A stretch of DNA of 40,852 nucleotides from Bacillota bacterium (GCA_023439185.1 JAEXOR010000064.1:1-40852), one strand, 5' to 3'; shown: positions 24,775 through 34,094, counted from the stretch's first letter. Numbers and translations are program-made. Notes: generated from the sequence alone by a model not told the origin.

Positions 24775-26139
24775 ATGAGTAAAGATTGCGACAATATAAT
24801 GGCCGCGTCACAAAAATACCTGGACCTGATTGCCAGGGAAGAACTAACCGGCGAGGAAAAGGAATGGGTGGTCAAAGAGGTTGTTGAAGGATTCCGGGAA
24901 AACGTAAACCCGGGCTTTCTGGATTACCGCAAATCCGTATCCACCGATTACACCTCTGTGGAATGGAAAGATTCCGGTTCCACGTTTACCGATATCTGGG
25001 GCAAGGAATTTATCGACTGCCTGGGGGGCTACGGCATTTACAACGTGGGGCACCGGCACCCCAAAGTGATGAAGGCGGTTACCGACCAGCTCAAACGCCA
25101 GGCCTTGCACAGCCAGGAGCTCCTGGACCCGCTGCGCGCTTTTCTGGCCAGGCTGGTGGCCGGCCTGACCCCCGGTGATCTGCAATATTCGTTTTTTGTC
25201 AACAGCGGCACCGAGTCCGTCGAAGCAGGCATCAAGTTCGCTAAAATGTACACCGGCCGGCGCAGCTTCATATCCACCACCAGGGCGTTTCACGGCAAAT
25301 CACTGGGCTCGCTGAGCGCCACTTCCAAGGGTGTATTTCGTAAACCCTTCCTGCCGCTGGTGCCGGGCTTCCACCATGTGCCGTACGGCAACGCGGACGC
25401 AGTGGCTATGATGCTGGAAAGCTGCGCCTTTGTGGGCGAAGACGTGGCCGCGGTGATCGTGGAACCCATCCAGGGAGAAGGCGGCGTGATCATTCCGCCG
25501 GACGATTACCTGCCCCGGCTGCGTGAATTGTGCGACCGGTACGGCGCCCTGCTGATCCTGGACGAAGTGCAGACCGGGATGGGCCGCACCGGAAGAATGT
25601 TCGCCTGTGAACACAGCAATGTGACGCCCGATATCCTCTGTCTGGCCAAGGCCTTTGGCGGCGGGATAATGCCCATCGGCGCCACCGTAGCCCGGAAACC
25701 GGTGTGGGAAAAGCTGGTTGAAAACCCCTTCCTGCATACCACCACCTTTGGCGGCAACCCGGTATGCTGCGCCGCGGCCATCGCCAATATCAACGTGCTG
25801 TTGGAAGAGAAGCTGCCTGAGCTGGCCGCCGCGTCCGGCGCGTACATGATGAGCAAGCTGCTGCCCCTGGCGGAACAGTACCCCGCGGTGGTCGACGAGG
25901 TCCGGGGCCGCGGCCTGATGATCGGCATTGAGTTCGTCTCCAACGAGTTGGGTTATGAAACGGCCAAGGGGCTGTTTGCCAGGGGCGTGCTGGTGGCCGG
26001 GACCCTGATTAACGCCAAGTCCATCCGTATTGAGCCGCCCCTCACCATCTCCAGGGAGCAGCAGGACCAGGTGATTGAACGTTTGGCCGGCACGTTAAAG
26101 GAGATTAACGCCGGCCTGCAGAATGACCACGTGGATTAA
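24775..26139 (+). CDS. patA: Putrescine aminotransferase (class III PLP enzyme)
   Basis: 454 residues, colinear with E. coli PatA/YgjG (459). Matching stretches include the N-terminal FRENVNPGFLDYRKSV, EFIDCLGGYGIYNVGHRHP, LHSQELLDPLRA, NSGTESVEAGIKFAK, VEPIQGEGGVIIPP, LDEVQTGMGRTGRMFACEH and FLHTTTFGGNPVCCAA. The PLP Lys is 292 (CLAKAFGGG). It converts putrescine plus 2-oxoglutarate to 4-aminobutanal (cyclising to pyrroline) and glutamate; cadaverine may also be used. AAGGAGG at 24763-24769. It is followed 27 bp later by an aldehyde dehydrogenase, the expected next step. It lacks the Cys-rich insert of the other two class III aminotransferases here. Confidence 0.93.
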   Translation: MSKDCDNIMAASQKYLDLIAREELTGEEKEWVVKEVVEGFRENVNPGFLDYRKSVSTDYTSVEWKDSGSTFTDIWGKEFIDCLGGYGIYNVGHRHPKVMKAVTDQLKRQALHSQELLDPLRAFLARLVAGLTPGDLQYSFFVNSGTESVEAGIKFAKMYTGRRSFISTTRAFHGKSLGSLSATSKGVFRKPFLPLVPGFHHVPYGNADAVAMMLESCAFVGEDVAAVIVEPIQGEGGVIIPPDDYLPRLRELCDRYGALLILDEVQTGMGRTGRMFACEHSNVTPDILCLAKAFGGGIMPIGATVARKPVWEKLVENPFLHTTTFGGNPVCCAAAIANINVLLEEKLPELAAASGAYMMSKLLPLAEQYPAVVDEVRGRGLMIGIEFVSNELGYETAKGLFARGVLVAGTLINAKSIRIEPPLTISREQQDQVIERLAGTLKEINAGLQNDHVD

Positions 26140-26166
26140 TTTAAGTTTGAAGGGGGTTGGAAAAAA

Positions 26167-27636
26167 ATGAAGCTTCAAATGTACATCGACGGCCAATGGC
26201 AAGACGCGGAGAACGGCAAAACAGCGCCCATCATCAACCCCGCCACCGGCGAAGTGATTGCCGAAGCCGCCGACGGCGACCAGCGTGATGTGGACAAAGC
26301 GGTGGCCGCCGCCAAAGCAGCCTTTTATGAAAAAGGCTGGTGGGATACCGCAGCCGCTGAACGGGCCAGGCTGCTGCTGGCCGTCGCCGACATGATCGAC
26401 AGCCGGGCCGACGAACTGGCCCGCGAAGAAACCCTCAACAACGGTAAACCACTGAGAGAATCTTATTATGACGTCGCCGACGCCGCCGGCTGCTTCCGCT
26501 ACTACGCCGGACTGGCCACCAAGCCCCACGGTCAGACCTACGAGGTGGCCGACCCCATGCAGGCCATGGTGGTCAGGGAACCCGTGGGCGTCTGCGGGCT
26601 GATCGTGCCCTGGAACTATCCGCTGCTGATGGGCGTGTGGAAACTGGCCCCGGCCCTGGCCGCTGGCAACGCCGTGGTATTTAAGCCCGCCGGCATTACC
26701 CCCCTCACATCGGTGAGGCTTTTTGAAATCTTTGACCAGGCGGGCTTTCCCCCCGGAGTAGCCAACCTGGTCATGGGACCAGGTTCCAAAGTAGGGCACG
26801 CCATCGCCTCCCACCCCGACGTGCACAAAGTAGCCTTTACCGGAGGCACCGAAACCGGCCGCAGCATCATGACCGCCGCCGCCGGGAACATCAAAAAAAT
26901 ATCCTTGGAACTGGGCGGCAAATCACCCAACATAGTATTTGCCGACGCCGACTTTGAAACCGCCGTCGACTACGCCCTGTTCGGCATCTTCGCCAACCAG
27001 GGCCAGGTTTGCTCCGCCGGCTCCCGGCTCATCCTGGAGGAAAGCGTCCACGACCGTTTTATAGAACGCATGGTCCAGCGGGCCAAAAAAATCAAGGTCG
27101 GCCCCGGCCTGGCCCCCGACACCGAAATGGGCCCCCTGGTCTCCCGTGACCACATGGAAAAAGTGCTGGGCTACATTGAAACCGGCAAAAAAGAAGGCGC
27201 CGCCCTCGCCTGCGGCGGGAACAGAATCACAGAGGGCGAACTGGTCAAAGGCTACTTCGTGGAGCCCACCATCTTCATCAACACCGCACCGGACATGACC
27301 ATCGTGCGGGAAGAGATCTTCGGCCCGGTGCTGGCGGTGCAGAAATTCAAAGACGAAGCCGAAGCCCTTAAATTGGCCAACGACACCATCTACGGGTTGG
27401 CCGGCGCGGTATTCACCACCGACGGCGCCCGGGCGCAAAGGGTCATCCGCAAGCTGCGGGCCGGAATTACCTGGATCAACTCCTATCACCCCACCTATAA
27501 CGAGGCGCCCTGGGGCGGCTTCAAACAAAGCGGTATCGGACGCGACCTGGGGACCTTCGGTTATGATGAATACACCGAGGTCAAGCAGATTAACATCAAC
27601 CTTGATGTGCAGCCTGTAGGCTGGTTCTCGTCATAA
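26167..27636 (+). CDS. NAD(P)-dependent aldehyde dehydrogenase, probable 4-aminobutanal dehydrogenase
   Basis: 489 residues, full-length ALDH superfamily. VPWNYPLLMGVWKLAPALAAGN is the cofactor segment, FTGGTETGR the Rossmann turn; Glu248 (LELGGKSPN) and nucleophile Cys282 (GQVCSAGSR) are present, and the C terminus has EAPWGGFKQSGIGRDLG. The closest well-known relatives are betaine-aldehyde and aminobutyraldehyde dehydrogenases (GbsA/PatD type). Directly behind patA, it most likely oxidises 4-aminobutanal to GABA; the exact specificity cannot be read from the sequence. A GC hairpin follows the gene. Confidence 0.88.
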   Translation: MKLQMYIDGQWQDAENGKTAPIINPATGEVIAEAADGDQRDVDKAVAAAKAAFYEKGWWDTAAAERARLLLAVADMIDSRADELAREETLNNGKPLRESYYDVADAAGCFRYYAGLATKPHGQTYEVADPMQAMVVREPVGVCGLIVPWNYPLLMGVWKLAPALAAGNAVVFKPAGITPLTSVRLFEIFDQAGFPPGVANLVMGPGSKVGHAIASHPDVHKVAFTGGTETGRSIMTAAAGNIKKISLELGGKSPNIVFADADFETAVDYALFGIFANQGQVCSAGSRLILEESVHDRFIERMVQRAKKIKVGPGLAPDTEMGPLVSRDHMEKVLGYIETGKKEGAALACGGNRITEGELVKGYFVEPTIFINTAPDMTIVREEIFGPVLAVQKFKDEAEALKLANDTIYGLAGAVFTTDGARAQRVIRKLRAGITWINSYHPTYNEAPWGGFKQSGIGRDLGTFGYDEYTEVKQININLDVQPVGWFSS

Positions 27637-27652
27637 AAACGGATTTAAGCGG

Positions 27653-27708
27653 CAAAGGCGCCGCCGGGCACGGAAATGTCAATGATGTTTTGTGCCGGCG
27701 GCGCTTTG
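27653..27708. terminator. GC-rich inverted repeat after the aldehyde dehydrogenase gene
   Basis: CAAAGGCGCCGCCGGGCAC (27653-27671) pairs with GTGCCGGCGGCGCTTTG (27692-27708), with two bulged G. It is followed by TGTGTTTCCC, so the T run is poor. It probably ends the patA unit. The remaining spacer to 27831 shows no clear promoter. Confidence 0.5.
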
Positions 27709-27831
27709 TGTTTCCCGGCGAAGATTACGCGTCAGCCGTAAAAACGGTTTAAGGTGGTGATGCCGGAGACGGTTATTATTTGAATGGGGTTTAATAATTT
27801 TAATGAAGGCTTTTTGCGAGGAGGCAGCGAA

Positions 27832-29412
27832 GTGGAATTAGGAACTTATAAATACACAAATATTGTGGCCATTGTTTTTTGTATTTATATGGTAGTTATG
27901 CTTTTGATCGGGTGGTATTCCTCCAAAAAGATCTCGGGGGTCAGCGATTACATCGTGGCCGGCCGGCGGCTGAACGTGTTCTTTGCCACCGGTACCCTGT
28001 TTGCCACCTGGTTCTGCGCCGGCACCATGATGGGCGGCGCCGCCAATGCCTACCTGTTTGGTAACCAGGGGGTTATTTTCGATCCCTGGGGCGCGGCGCT
28101 GTGTCTGGTGCTGACCGGTCTTTTCTTTGCCCGGTTGATGCGCCGGGGCGGTTACATGACCCTGGTTGATTTCTTTGAAATCCGTTATGGCCGGGAAATG
28201 GGCATGGTATCCACCGCCGTGGTGGTGGTGGCCGAATCGGGCTGGGTGGGCGCCCAGTTGGTGGCCTTCGGCGCCATTCTGCAAATCTTTATGGGCATAC
28301 CCCTGTGGGTCGGCATCGTGGTATCCTGCGTCGTGCTGGTGGCTTATACTTATATGGGCGGCATGTGGTCGGTTACTTTAACCGATGTTGTACAGATGTT
28401 TATTTTGTCGGTTGGCTTGCTGATCCTGTTGCCGGCGGTAATTTCCCATGTCGGCGGGTGGGACAGTTTCGTCGCCAACGCAAGCAACTGGGCGGAACTG
28501 CCCGCCTTCGCCCTGGGCATGGCGGGCGACTCCGGTTTCCTTGGTTACACCGGCGTGCCGGGCTGGTTTTATTACGCGGGCGCCTGGCTGGCCATCGGCC
28601 TGGGCAGTATCCCGGCCCAGGATTTGATGCAGCGGGTCTTGTCCTCCAAGGACGAGAAAACCGCCGTCCGGGCTTCCTATATCGCGGCCCTGCTTTATAT
28701 CACCATCGGCATGATCCCGGTTGTCGCCGGTATCGCCATGTTCGAAATCATGCCTGATTTGGGTATTCCCGACACGGAAATGATTTTACCCTGGCTGGCC
28801 ATAAATTTCCTGCCGCCTGTATTAACCGCTATTTTCGTAGCCGGCCTGGTGGCGGCGCTGATGTCCAGTTCGGACAGCGCGCTGCTGGCGGCTTCCGCGG
28901 TGATCGGCTACAACGGGCTGCGTTACTTCAAGCCCGAGGCCAGCGAACAGGACACCCTGCGCCTGACCCGGCTGATGGTGCCGGTGGTGGCTATAGCCTC
29001 TCTGCTTTTGGCTCTGTATGCCGAAACAATCTACCGGCTGATGGTGATAGCCTGGAGCGTGATCCTGGTCGGTTTGGCGGCGCCCTACATCGGCGGCTAC
29101 TTCTGGAGAAAGTCCAACAAGCCCGGCGCCCTGGCGTCGATAGCCGGCGGTTTTCTGTCCTGGATCGCCTTTATTTTCTATTATCTGCCCGCCACCAGCG
29201 AAGCCAACGTGGGTATAATTGAAGAAGGCGTGGTATACACCGAGTGGGCTATCTGGGACGCGGTATATATCGGCTCGGTACCGGCCTTTATCGTATCCAT
29301 CGTGCTTTTAGTGGTGGTATCGCTGCTGACGCAAAAGAGCAATCCGCCGATGCCGCTTAAAGACATGCAAGGCAATGAAATGCCGGTTAAAAACTGGTTT
29401 GGCGGCATATGA
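27832..29412 (+). CDS. Sodium:solute symporter (SSS) family transporter
   Basis: 526 residues, about 13 membrane segments. GTG 27832 is chosen because GAGGAGG (27818-27824) lies 7 nt before it; an ATG at 27784 lacks a ribosome site. SSS features: SDYIVAGRRLNVFFATGTLFATWFCAGTMMGGAANAY, GGYMTLVDFFEIRYGREMG, IPAQDLMQRVLSSKDEKTAVRAS, and AALMSSSDSALLAASAVIGYN with the Ser-rich sodium site. It would take up an organic acid, amino acid or amine with sodium. It precedes the agmatinase-like gene by 87 bp and probably supplies that pathway. Confidence 0.9.
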   Translation: MELGTYKYTNIVAIVFCIYMVVMLLIGWYSSKKISGVSDYIVAGRRLNVFFATGTLFATWFCAGTMMGGAANAYLFGNQGVIFDPWGAALCLVLTGLFFARLMRRGGYMTLVDFFEIRYGREMGMVSTAVVVVAESGWVGAQLVAFGAILQIFMGIPLWVGIVVSCVVLVAYTYMGGMWSVTLTDVVQMFILSVGLLILLPAVISHVGGWDSFVANASNWAELPAFALGMAGDSGFLGYTGVPGWFYYAGAWLAIGLGSIPAQDLMQRVLSSKDEKTAVRASYIAALLYITIGMIPVVAGIAMFEIMPDLGIPDTEMILPWLAINFLPPVLTAIFVAGLVAALMSSSDSALLAASAVIGYNGLRYFKPEASEQDTLRLTRLMVPVVAIASLLLALYAETIYRLMVIAWSVILVGLAAPYIGGYFWRKSNKPGALASIAGGFLSWIAFIFYYLPATSEANVGIIEEGVVYTEWAIWDAVYIGSVPAFIVSIVLLVVVSLLTQKSNPPMPLKDMQGNEMPVKNWFGGI

Positions 29413-29417
29413 ATTAT

Positions 29418-29478
29418 CAGTCGAAAGTCGAAAGTCGAAATTGGTTGAGGATTAGTGAAGTCCGATGACTTTTGACTG
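29418..29478. repeat. GTCGAAA heptad repeats in an imperfect inverted repeat
   Basis: Three perfect tandem GTCGAAA heptads (29420-29440). CAGTCGAAAGTC (29418-29429) pairs with GACTTTTGACTG (29467-29478) with one mismatch. It fills the gap between the symporter and agmatinase genes, and resembles dispersed spacer elements seen in clostridial genomes. Confidence 0.5.
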
Positions 29479-29499
29479 TTATTTGCGAGGTGACACGGC

Positions 29500-30387
29500 A
29501 TGATCGACCCCCGCCCGTGGGGTGAGCTCCTTAGCGATAATCTTGATCAAGCGCGGGTCCGCGTCATGGGGGTTCCCTTCGACCTGGCGGTGAGCTGCGG
29601 CAAGGGAGCCTACCAGGCTCCGGAAAGAATCAGAGAACTTTCCCGGTACATGCCGGCTACCACTGAAACCGGCGTCATTCTGGACCGGGTGAAGGTTTTT
29701 GACGCCGGTGACGTGCCGGTGGACCTGAACTGGGAACGGTACTACAAAACCGTTGAGGACAGGGCTTTTGACCTGATGGCCGGGAGTGGTTTCTGCCTGT
29801 TTTTAGGCGGGGACCACTCGGTGACCATTCCGCTGCACAGGGCCTTCGGACGCCGTCACGCGGCCGGCAGGATTGGCGTTATTCACTTTGACGCCCACTG
29901 CGATCTTTGCGACTCCTATGCCGGCCACCGCTGGTCCCACGCCTGCACCGGGCGCCGGTGCCTGGACGACGTGATCAAGCCCGGCGACCTTACCCTGCTG
30001 GGGATTCGCTCCTACGAAAAGGAAGAGCTGGACTTTTTGCGCCGGCATCCGGAAATCCAGGTTTTTTCGGCCCCCAACCTGTACAGCCGGGGTATCGAAG
30101 CCGCCTGGCGGGCCATGGAAGAGCGTTACCATAATTATGATGCCGTTTACTTTACCCTGGACATCGACGTGCTGGACCCCGCCTGTGCGCCGGGCACCGG
30201 CACCCCCGAAGCCGGCGGCCTGACCAGCCGGGAGCTCCTGGAACTGGTTAAACTGGTTGTGGGCAACCTGCCGGTAAAGGCTATGGACATAGTGGAGGTG
30301 TCCCCCGCCCTGGATCACTCGGACATCACCAGTTGGGCCGCGCTGAAGGTGATCTACGAAGTATTCGGCTGTTTAAACGGAAGGTGA
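29500..30387 (+). CDS. Agmatinase/ureohydrolase family enzyme
   Basis: 295 residues, arginase/agmatinase fold. Dinuclear Mn ligands are all present: His106 (GGDHS), Asp131/His133/Asp135 (DAHCD) and Asp221/Asp223 (LDIDVLDP). PGTGTPEAGGLTSRE follows as usual. The family hydrolyses a guanidino group to urea plus an amine. Agmatine to putrescine fits the polyamine context, with PatA upstream and a Pot transporter downstream; guanidinobutyrate to GABA is an alternative that also fits. GAGGTG precedes ATG 29500. It is followed 5 bp later by an aminotransferase gene. Confidence 0.85.
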   Translation: MIDPRPWGELLSDNLDQARVRVMGVPFDLAVSCGKGAYQAPERIRELSRYMPATTETGVILDRVKVFDAGDVPVDLNWERYYKTVEDRAFDLMAGSGFCLFLGGDHSVTIPLHRAFGRRHAAGRIGVIHFDAHCDLCDSYAGHRWSHACTGRRCLDDVIKPGDLTLLGIRSYEKEELDFLRRHPEIQVFSAPNLYSRGIEAAWRAMEERYHNYDAVYFTLDIDVLDPACAPGTGTPEAGGLTSRELLELVKLVVGNLPVKAMDIVEVSPALDHSDITSWAALKVIYEVFGCLNGR

Positions 30388-30392
30388 ATAAG

Positions 30393-31664
30393 ATGAATGA
30401 ATACAGGGAGAGGCACAACCGCTATCTATTTCCATGCGTGGGCAATTATTACCGGGAACCGGTGGTGATGGAGCGCGGCGAGGGCTTATACATGTACGAT
30501 CTGGACGGCAACCGGTACCTTGATTTTTTCGGGGGCATCCTCACCGTCAGCATCGGCCATTGCCATCCGGAAATAACCCGCCGCACCGTTGAACAACTGC
30601 AAAAACTGCAGCACACGTCCACGCTGTACCCCACCAGGCCCATCATTGCCCTGGCCGAAAAGCTGGCCGCCGTTTCCCCGGGCCGGCTGCAAAAGAGCTT
30701 CTTTACCAACAGCGGCACCGAGGCCAACGAGACAGCCATCGTGCTGGCCAAAATTGCCACCGGCAACCAGGAGATCATCGCCCTCAGGCACAGCTACACC
30801 GGTCGGTCCATCACCGCCATGACCGTTACCGGGCAGGCCGTGTGGAAGCAGGGCGGCATGCCTGTGCCGGGAGTGGTGCACGCCCATAGCCCCTATTGCT
30901 ACCGCTGCGCCTTCGGGAGGCGCTACCCCGATTGCAACCTGGAGTGCGCCCGGGACCTGGAGGAGTTGATTCAAACCAGCACTTCGGGCCGGATCGCTGC
31001 TTTTATAGCCGAGCCCATCCAGGGCGTGGGCGGGTTTGTCACCCCGCCGCCGGAGTATTTCAAGGAAGTGCTGGCCATCATCAGAAAATACGGGGGCCTG
31101 TTCATTTGTGACGAAGTGCAGACCGGTTTCGGCCGTACCGGCGGCAAAATGTGGGGCATCCAGCACTGGGACGTGGAGCCCGACGTGATCACCTTTGCCA
31201 AGGGCGCGGCCAACGGGCTGCCCATGGCCGGAACCATCGCCCTGCCGGAGATCGCAGACCGGTTTGCCGGACCCAGCATCTCCACCTTCGGCGGCAACCC
31301 CGTAAGCTGTACCGCCGCCCTGGCCGTCATAGAAACCATCGAGGAAGAAAACCTGGTGGAAAACTGCCGGGTGACCGGCGCTTACCTGCGCGGGAAGCTG
31401 GAGGAGCTCAAGGAAGCGTACCCCGTTATCGGCGACGTGCGCGGCATGGGCCTGATGCAGGCGCTGGAACTGGTGGGCGAAAACGGGGCGCCGAACCCCG
31501 GCGCGGTGGACAGATTATTTGAGGAAACCAAAAAAGGCGGCCTGTTAGTCGGCAAGAGCGGGATGTACGGGAACGTTATCCGCATCGCCCCGCCGATGAC
31601 GGTATCTAAAGGCGAAGTTGAAATAGCGTTGAAGATTCTGGAAAACTCCCTGGCTAAAATTTAA
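30393..31664 (+). CDS. Class III aminotransferase (AGXT2/omega-amino acid type)
   Basis: 423 residues. ATG 30393 has GGAAGGTG about 7 nt upstream; an earlier in-frame ATG (30333) lies inside the preceding gene. Features: YLDFFGGILTVSIGHCHPEI, FFTNSGTEANETAIVLAK, AEPIQGVGGFVTPP, ICDEVQTGFGRTGGKMW and PLP Lys270 (TFAKGAANG). The N-terminal half resembles alanine-glyoxylate aminotransferase 2 and related beta-/omega-amino acid transaminases. It carries the same Cys4 insert as GabT (YCYRC, then YPDCNLEC). The amino donor is unknown; a polyamine, omega-amino acid or beta-alanine is likely from context. It sits between the ureohydrolase and saccharopine-dehydrogenase-like genes. Confidence 0.85.
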   Translation: MNEYRERHNRYLFPCVGNYYREPVVMERGEGLYMYDLDGNRYLDFFGGILTVSIGHCHPEITRRTVEQLQKLQHTSTLYPTRPIIALAEKLAAVSPGRLQKSFFTNSGTEANETAIVLAKIATGNQEIIALRHSYTGRSITAMTVTGQAVWKQGGMPVPGVVHAHSPYCYRCAFGRRYPDCNLECARDLEELIQTSTSGRIAAFIAEPIQGVGGFVTPPPEYFKEVLAIIRKYGGLFICDEVQTGFGRTGGKMWGIQHWDVEPDVITFAKGAANGLPMAGTIALPEIADRFAGPSISTFGGNPVSCTAALAVIETIEEENLVENCRVTGAYLRGKLEELKEAYPVIGDVRGMGLMQALELVGENGAPNPGAVDRLFEETKKGGLLVGKSGMYGNVIRIAPPMTVSKGEVEIALKILENSLAKI

Positions 31665-31695
31665 AATGAGAGTTCGAAAAGGAGCACGATTATTT

Positions 31696-32928
31696 ATGCG
31701 TATCTTATTGCTCGGTGTCGGCGCCGTGGGAGAAGCGTACGCGGTACTGGCCAAAAAGGGCGACCCCGCAGGCCGGTGGTTGGAGAAGTTGGTCCTGGCC
31801 GATTATAACTACGCGAGAGCCGAAGAGGTGCGGGCCAAACTTGGAGACCCGGACAGATTTCCGGCTGAACAGGTGGACGTAACCCGGAAAGAGCAAATCA
31901 TCTCCCTCATCCGCAAGTATAACGCCGACCTGGTGATGAACGCCTGCGCCCAGGTATTCAACGTACCCATATTTGAAAGCGCCTATGCAGCCGGCTGCAA
32001 CTATATGGATATGGCCATGACCCTCTCGGAAGCGCATCCCGAAGACCCCTACAACAAAACGGGCGTAATGCTGGGAGACTATCAGTTTGCCCGGCACCGG
32101 GCCTGGCGGGACAAAGGCCTGCTGGCGCTGCTGGGTATGGGTATCGACCCCGGGGTGTCGGAAGTGTTCGCCAGGTATGCTGAAAAGCACCTGTTTGACC
32201 GGATTGACGAAATAGCGATCCGCGACGGCTCCAACCTGACCATAGAAGGCTATGAATTCGCGCCCAGCTTCTCCATCTGGAGCGTGCTGGAGGAGTGCAC
32301 CAACCCGCCGGTATACTGGGAAAAAGGCCGGGGCTGGTACACCACGGAGCCTATGTCCGGTACGGAAGTTTTTGATTTTCCGGAGGGCATCGGCCCGGTG
32401 GAACTGGTATCCGTGGAGCATGAAGAAGTGATCAACATCCCCCGCTGGATTGACAAGGGGTTGCGGAAGGTCAGCTTCAAGATCGGCCTCGGCCGGGAGT
32501 TTGTCGAGATCATCCGGCTCCTGCACAAACTCGGCCTGTCCGCCAAGGAACCAATCGACGTGAAGGGGGTCAAGGTGGCGCCCCGGGACGTGGTGGAGGC
32601 GTGTCTGCCCAACCCGGCCAACCTTGGTCACCTGATGAGCGGCAAAATCTGCGTCGGTACCCTGGTCAAAGGCAGCAAAGACAATAAGCCCAGAGAGGTG
32701 TACATCTACCAGGTAACCGACAACCAGGACAGTATGAGCAAATACAACTGCCAGGCCGTGGCGGTGCAGACCGCCGTCGGGGCGGTGATCGCCTCGGAAC
32801 TGCTGGCCGGGAAAACCTGGCGGGGCGCCGGGGTTTTACCCCCCGAGGCCTTTGAACCCGAACCCTTCATGGCCCTGATGGAGCGGTACGGCTTCCCCTA
32901 CGGCATGGTGCCAGGTGTTAAAAGTTGA
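31696..32928 (+). CDS. Saccharopine dehydrogenase / carboxynorspermidine dehydrogenase family protein
   Basis: 410 residues from ATG 31696 (MRILLLGVGAVG, an intact N-terminal Rossmann motif); an ATG at 31666 would add ten residues with no ribosome site, while AAAGGAG lies about 12 nt before 31696. IRKYNADLVMNACAQ and LLGMGIDPGVSEVFARYAEKHLFDRID match saccharopine reductase-type and carboxynorspermidine dehydrogenase proteins, which reductively join, or oxidatively split, an amine and an aldehyde. Reaction direction and substrate are not clear. In this locus it could act on a polyamine-aldehyde conjugate or on lysine-derived saccharopine. The last seven codons (VPGVKS and stop) lie inside a dispersed repeat. 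Confidence 0.82.
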   Translation: MRILLLGVGAVGEAYAVLAKKGDPAGRWLEKLVLADYNYARAEEVRAKLGDPDRFPAEQVDVTRKEQIISLIRKYNADLVMNACAQVFNVPIFESAYAAGCNYMDMAMTLSEAHPEDPYNKTGVMLGDYQFARHRAWRDKGLLALLGMGIDPGVSEVFARYAEKHLFDRIDEIAIRDGSNLTIEGYEFAPSFSIWSVLEECTNPPVYWEKGRGWYTTEPMSGTEVFDFPEGIGPVELVSVEHEEVINIPRWIDKGLRKVSFKIGLGREFVEIIRLLHKLGLSAKEPIDVKGVKVAPRDVVEACLPNPANLGHLMSGKICVGTLVKGSKDNKPREVYIYQVTDNQDSMSKYNCQAVAVQTAVGAVIASELLAGKTWRGAGVLPPEAFEPEPFMALMERYGFPYGMVPGVKS

Positions 32929-32959
32929 TTTGTTAAAAGTGGCTGACATATGTTCAAAA
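32906..32959 (+). repeat. 54-bp modular dispersed repeat, copy A
   Basis: It has three constant blocks, TGGTGCCAGGTGTTAAAAGTT, TGTTAAAAGTGG and CATATGTTCAAAA, separated by two 4-nt variable blocks (GATT, CTGA). Copy B at 40580-40633 has identical constant blocks with AAAG and TAAG. The first block supplies the C-terminal codons and stop of the preceding gene. Confidence 0.75.
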
Positions 32960-33023
32960 GGAAATTTGTCGGTCGACAGCGTATTATTGCTTATGCCCGA
33001 AGCGCTTTACGGAGGCTGAAGAT

Positions 33024-34094
33024 ATGATTGAGCTGATTAATATAACCAAATATTTCGGCAGCTATACGGCGGTAAAGGATCTCACCCTAAGTATCAAACA
33101 GGGCGAGTTCCTTACTCTTTTAGGGCCCAGCGGATGCGGCAAAACGACGACCCTGCGCATGATTGCCGGATTCGAGGAACCCTCCGGCGGTGAAATACTG
33201 ATGGAGGGCGTTTCGTTGTTGGGCAAACAGCCTTACGAGCGCAACGTGAACACCGTCTTTCAGAATTACGCCCTTTTCCCGCACATGAATGTCTTTGACA
33301 ACGTGGCCTTCGGATTGCGCATGAAACGCACCGCCCCCGGTGAAATAGCGGAGCGGGTCGGCGCCGCGCTGGAAATGGTACAGCTGGCCGGCTTCAAGGA
33401 TCGCTTGCCCCGGCAACTCAGCGGCGGGCAGCAGCAGCGGGTGGCCATCGCCAGGGCGGTGGTAAATCACCCCAGGGTCCTTCTTTTGGACGAGCCCCTG
33501 GGCGCGCTGGACCTGAAAATGCGCAAGCAGATGCAGCTTGAGCTCAAACGCCTGCACAAGCACCTGGGCATTACCTTTGTTTATGTCACCCACGACCAGG
33601 AGGAAGCCCTGGTCATGTCCGACCGGATCGGAGTAATGAACGCCGGTGTTCTGGAACAAATCGGCGCCCCGGAAGAAATCTATGCCCGGCCGCGCACCGT
33701 ATTTGTGGCTGATTTCATCGGCGAGGCCAACCTGGTGCCCTTTACCGTGGAAAAGGTCGCCGGAGGGTGGGTAACCGGCCGGATGGCCGGGACGCAGGTC
33801 GGTTTTCCCGGGGCTGATTCCTATACCTCCGGGCAGTCGTTGATGGTGGCGATCCGGCCGGAGCATTTTACCCTGCTGACCGGCATCTTCGCGTCGGCGG
33901 GCGGCGACGAACTGCTGCCGGTCAACCTGGTGGAACGCATTTATATCGGCGCCGTCGTCAAAACTGTGGTCCGCCTGGCGTCCGGCGAGCAGGTATACGT
34001 GACCAGCTCCGCCGGCCAGGAAATTCCCTTTGTCGAGGACGGCCCGGCGTACCTGAAACTTGATTCCGGTAAGGCGGTGATCCTCCCGGTATGA
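33024..34094 (+). CDS. potA: Spermidine/putrescine ABC transporter ATP-binding protein
   Basis: 356 residues. Walker A GPSGCGKTT (about 37), Q-loop NYALFPHMNVFDNVAFGL, signature LSGGQQQRVAIARA, Walker B LLLDEPLGALD, and the switch His in VTHDQEE. A C-terminal TOBE domain follows (from about 270). GGAGG precedes ATG 33024. It overlaps the permease gene behind it by 4 bp. This is the first gene of a complete potABCD set; ATP hydrolysis powers polyamine uptake. Confidence 0.93.
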   Translation: MIELINITKYFGSYTAVKDLTLSIKQGEFLTLLGPSGCGKTTTLRMIAGFEEPSGGEILMEGVSLLGKQPYERNVNTVFQNYALFPHMNVFDNVAFGLRMKRTAPGEIAERVGAALEMVQLAGFKDRLPRQLSGGQQQRVAIARAVVNHPRVLLLDEPLGALDLKMRKQMQLELKRLHKHLGITFVYVTHDQEEALVMSDRIGVMNAGVLEQIGAPEEIYARPRTVFVADFIGEANLVPFTVEKVAGGWVTGRMAGTQVGFPGADSYTSGQSLMVAIRPEHFTLLTGIFASAGGDELLPVNLVERIYIGAVVKTVVRLASGEQVYVTSSAGQEIPFVEDGPAYLKLDSGKAVILPV

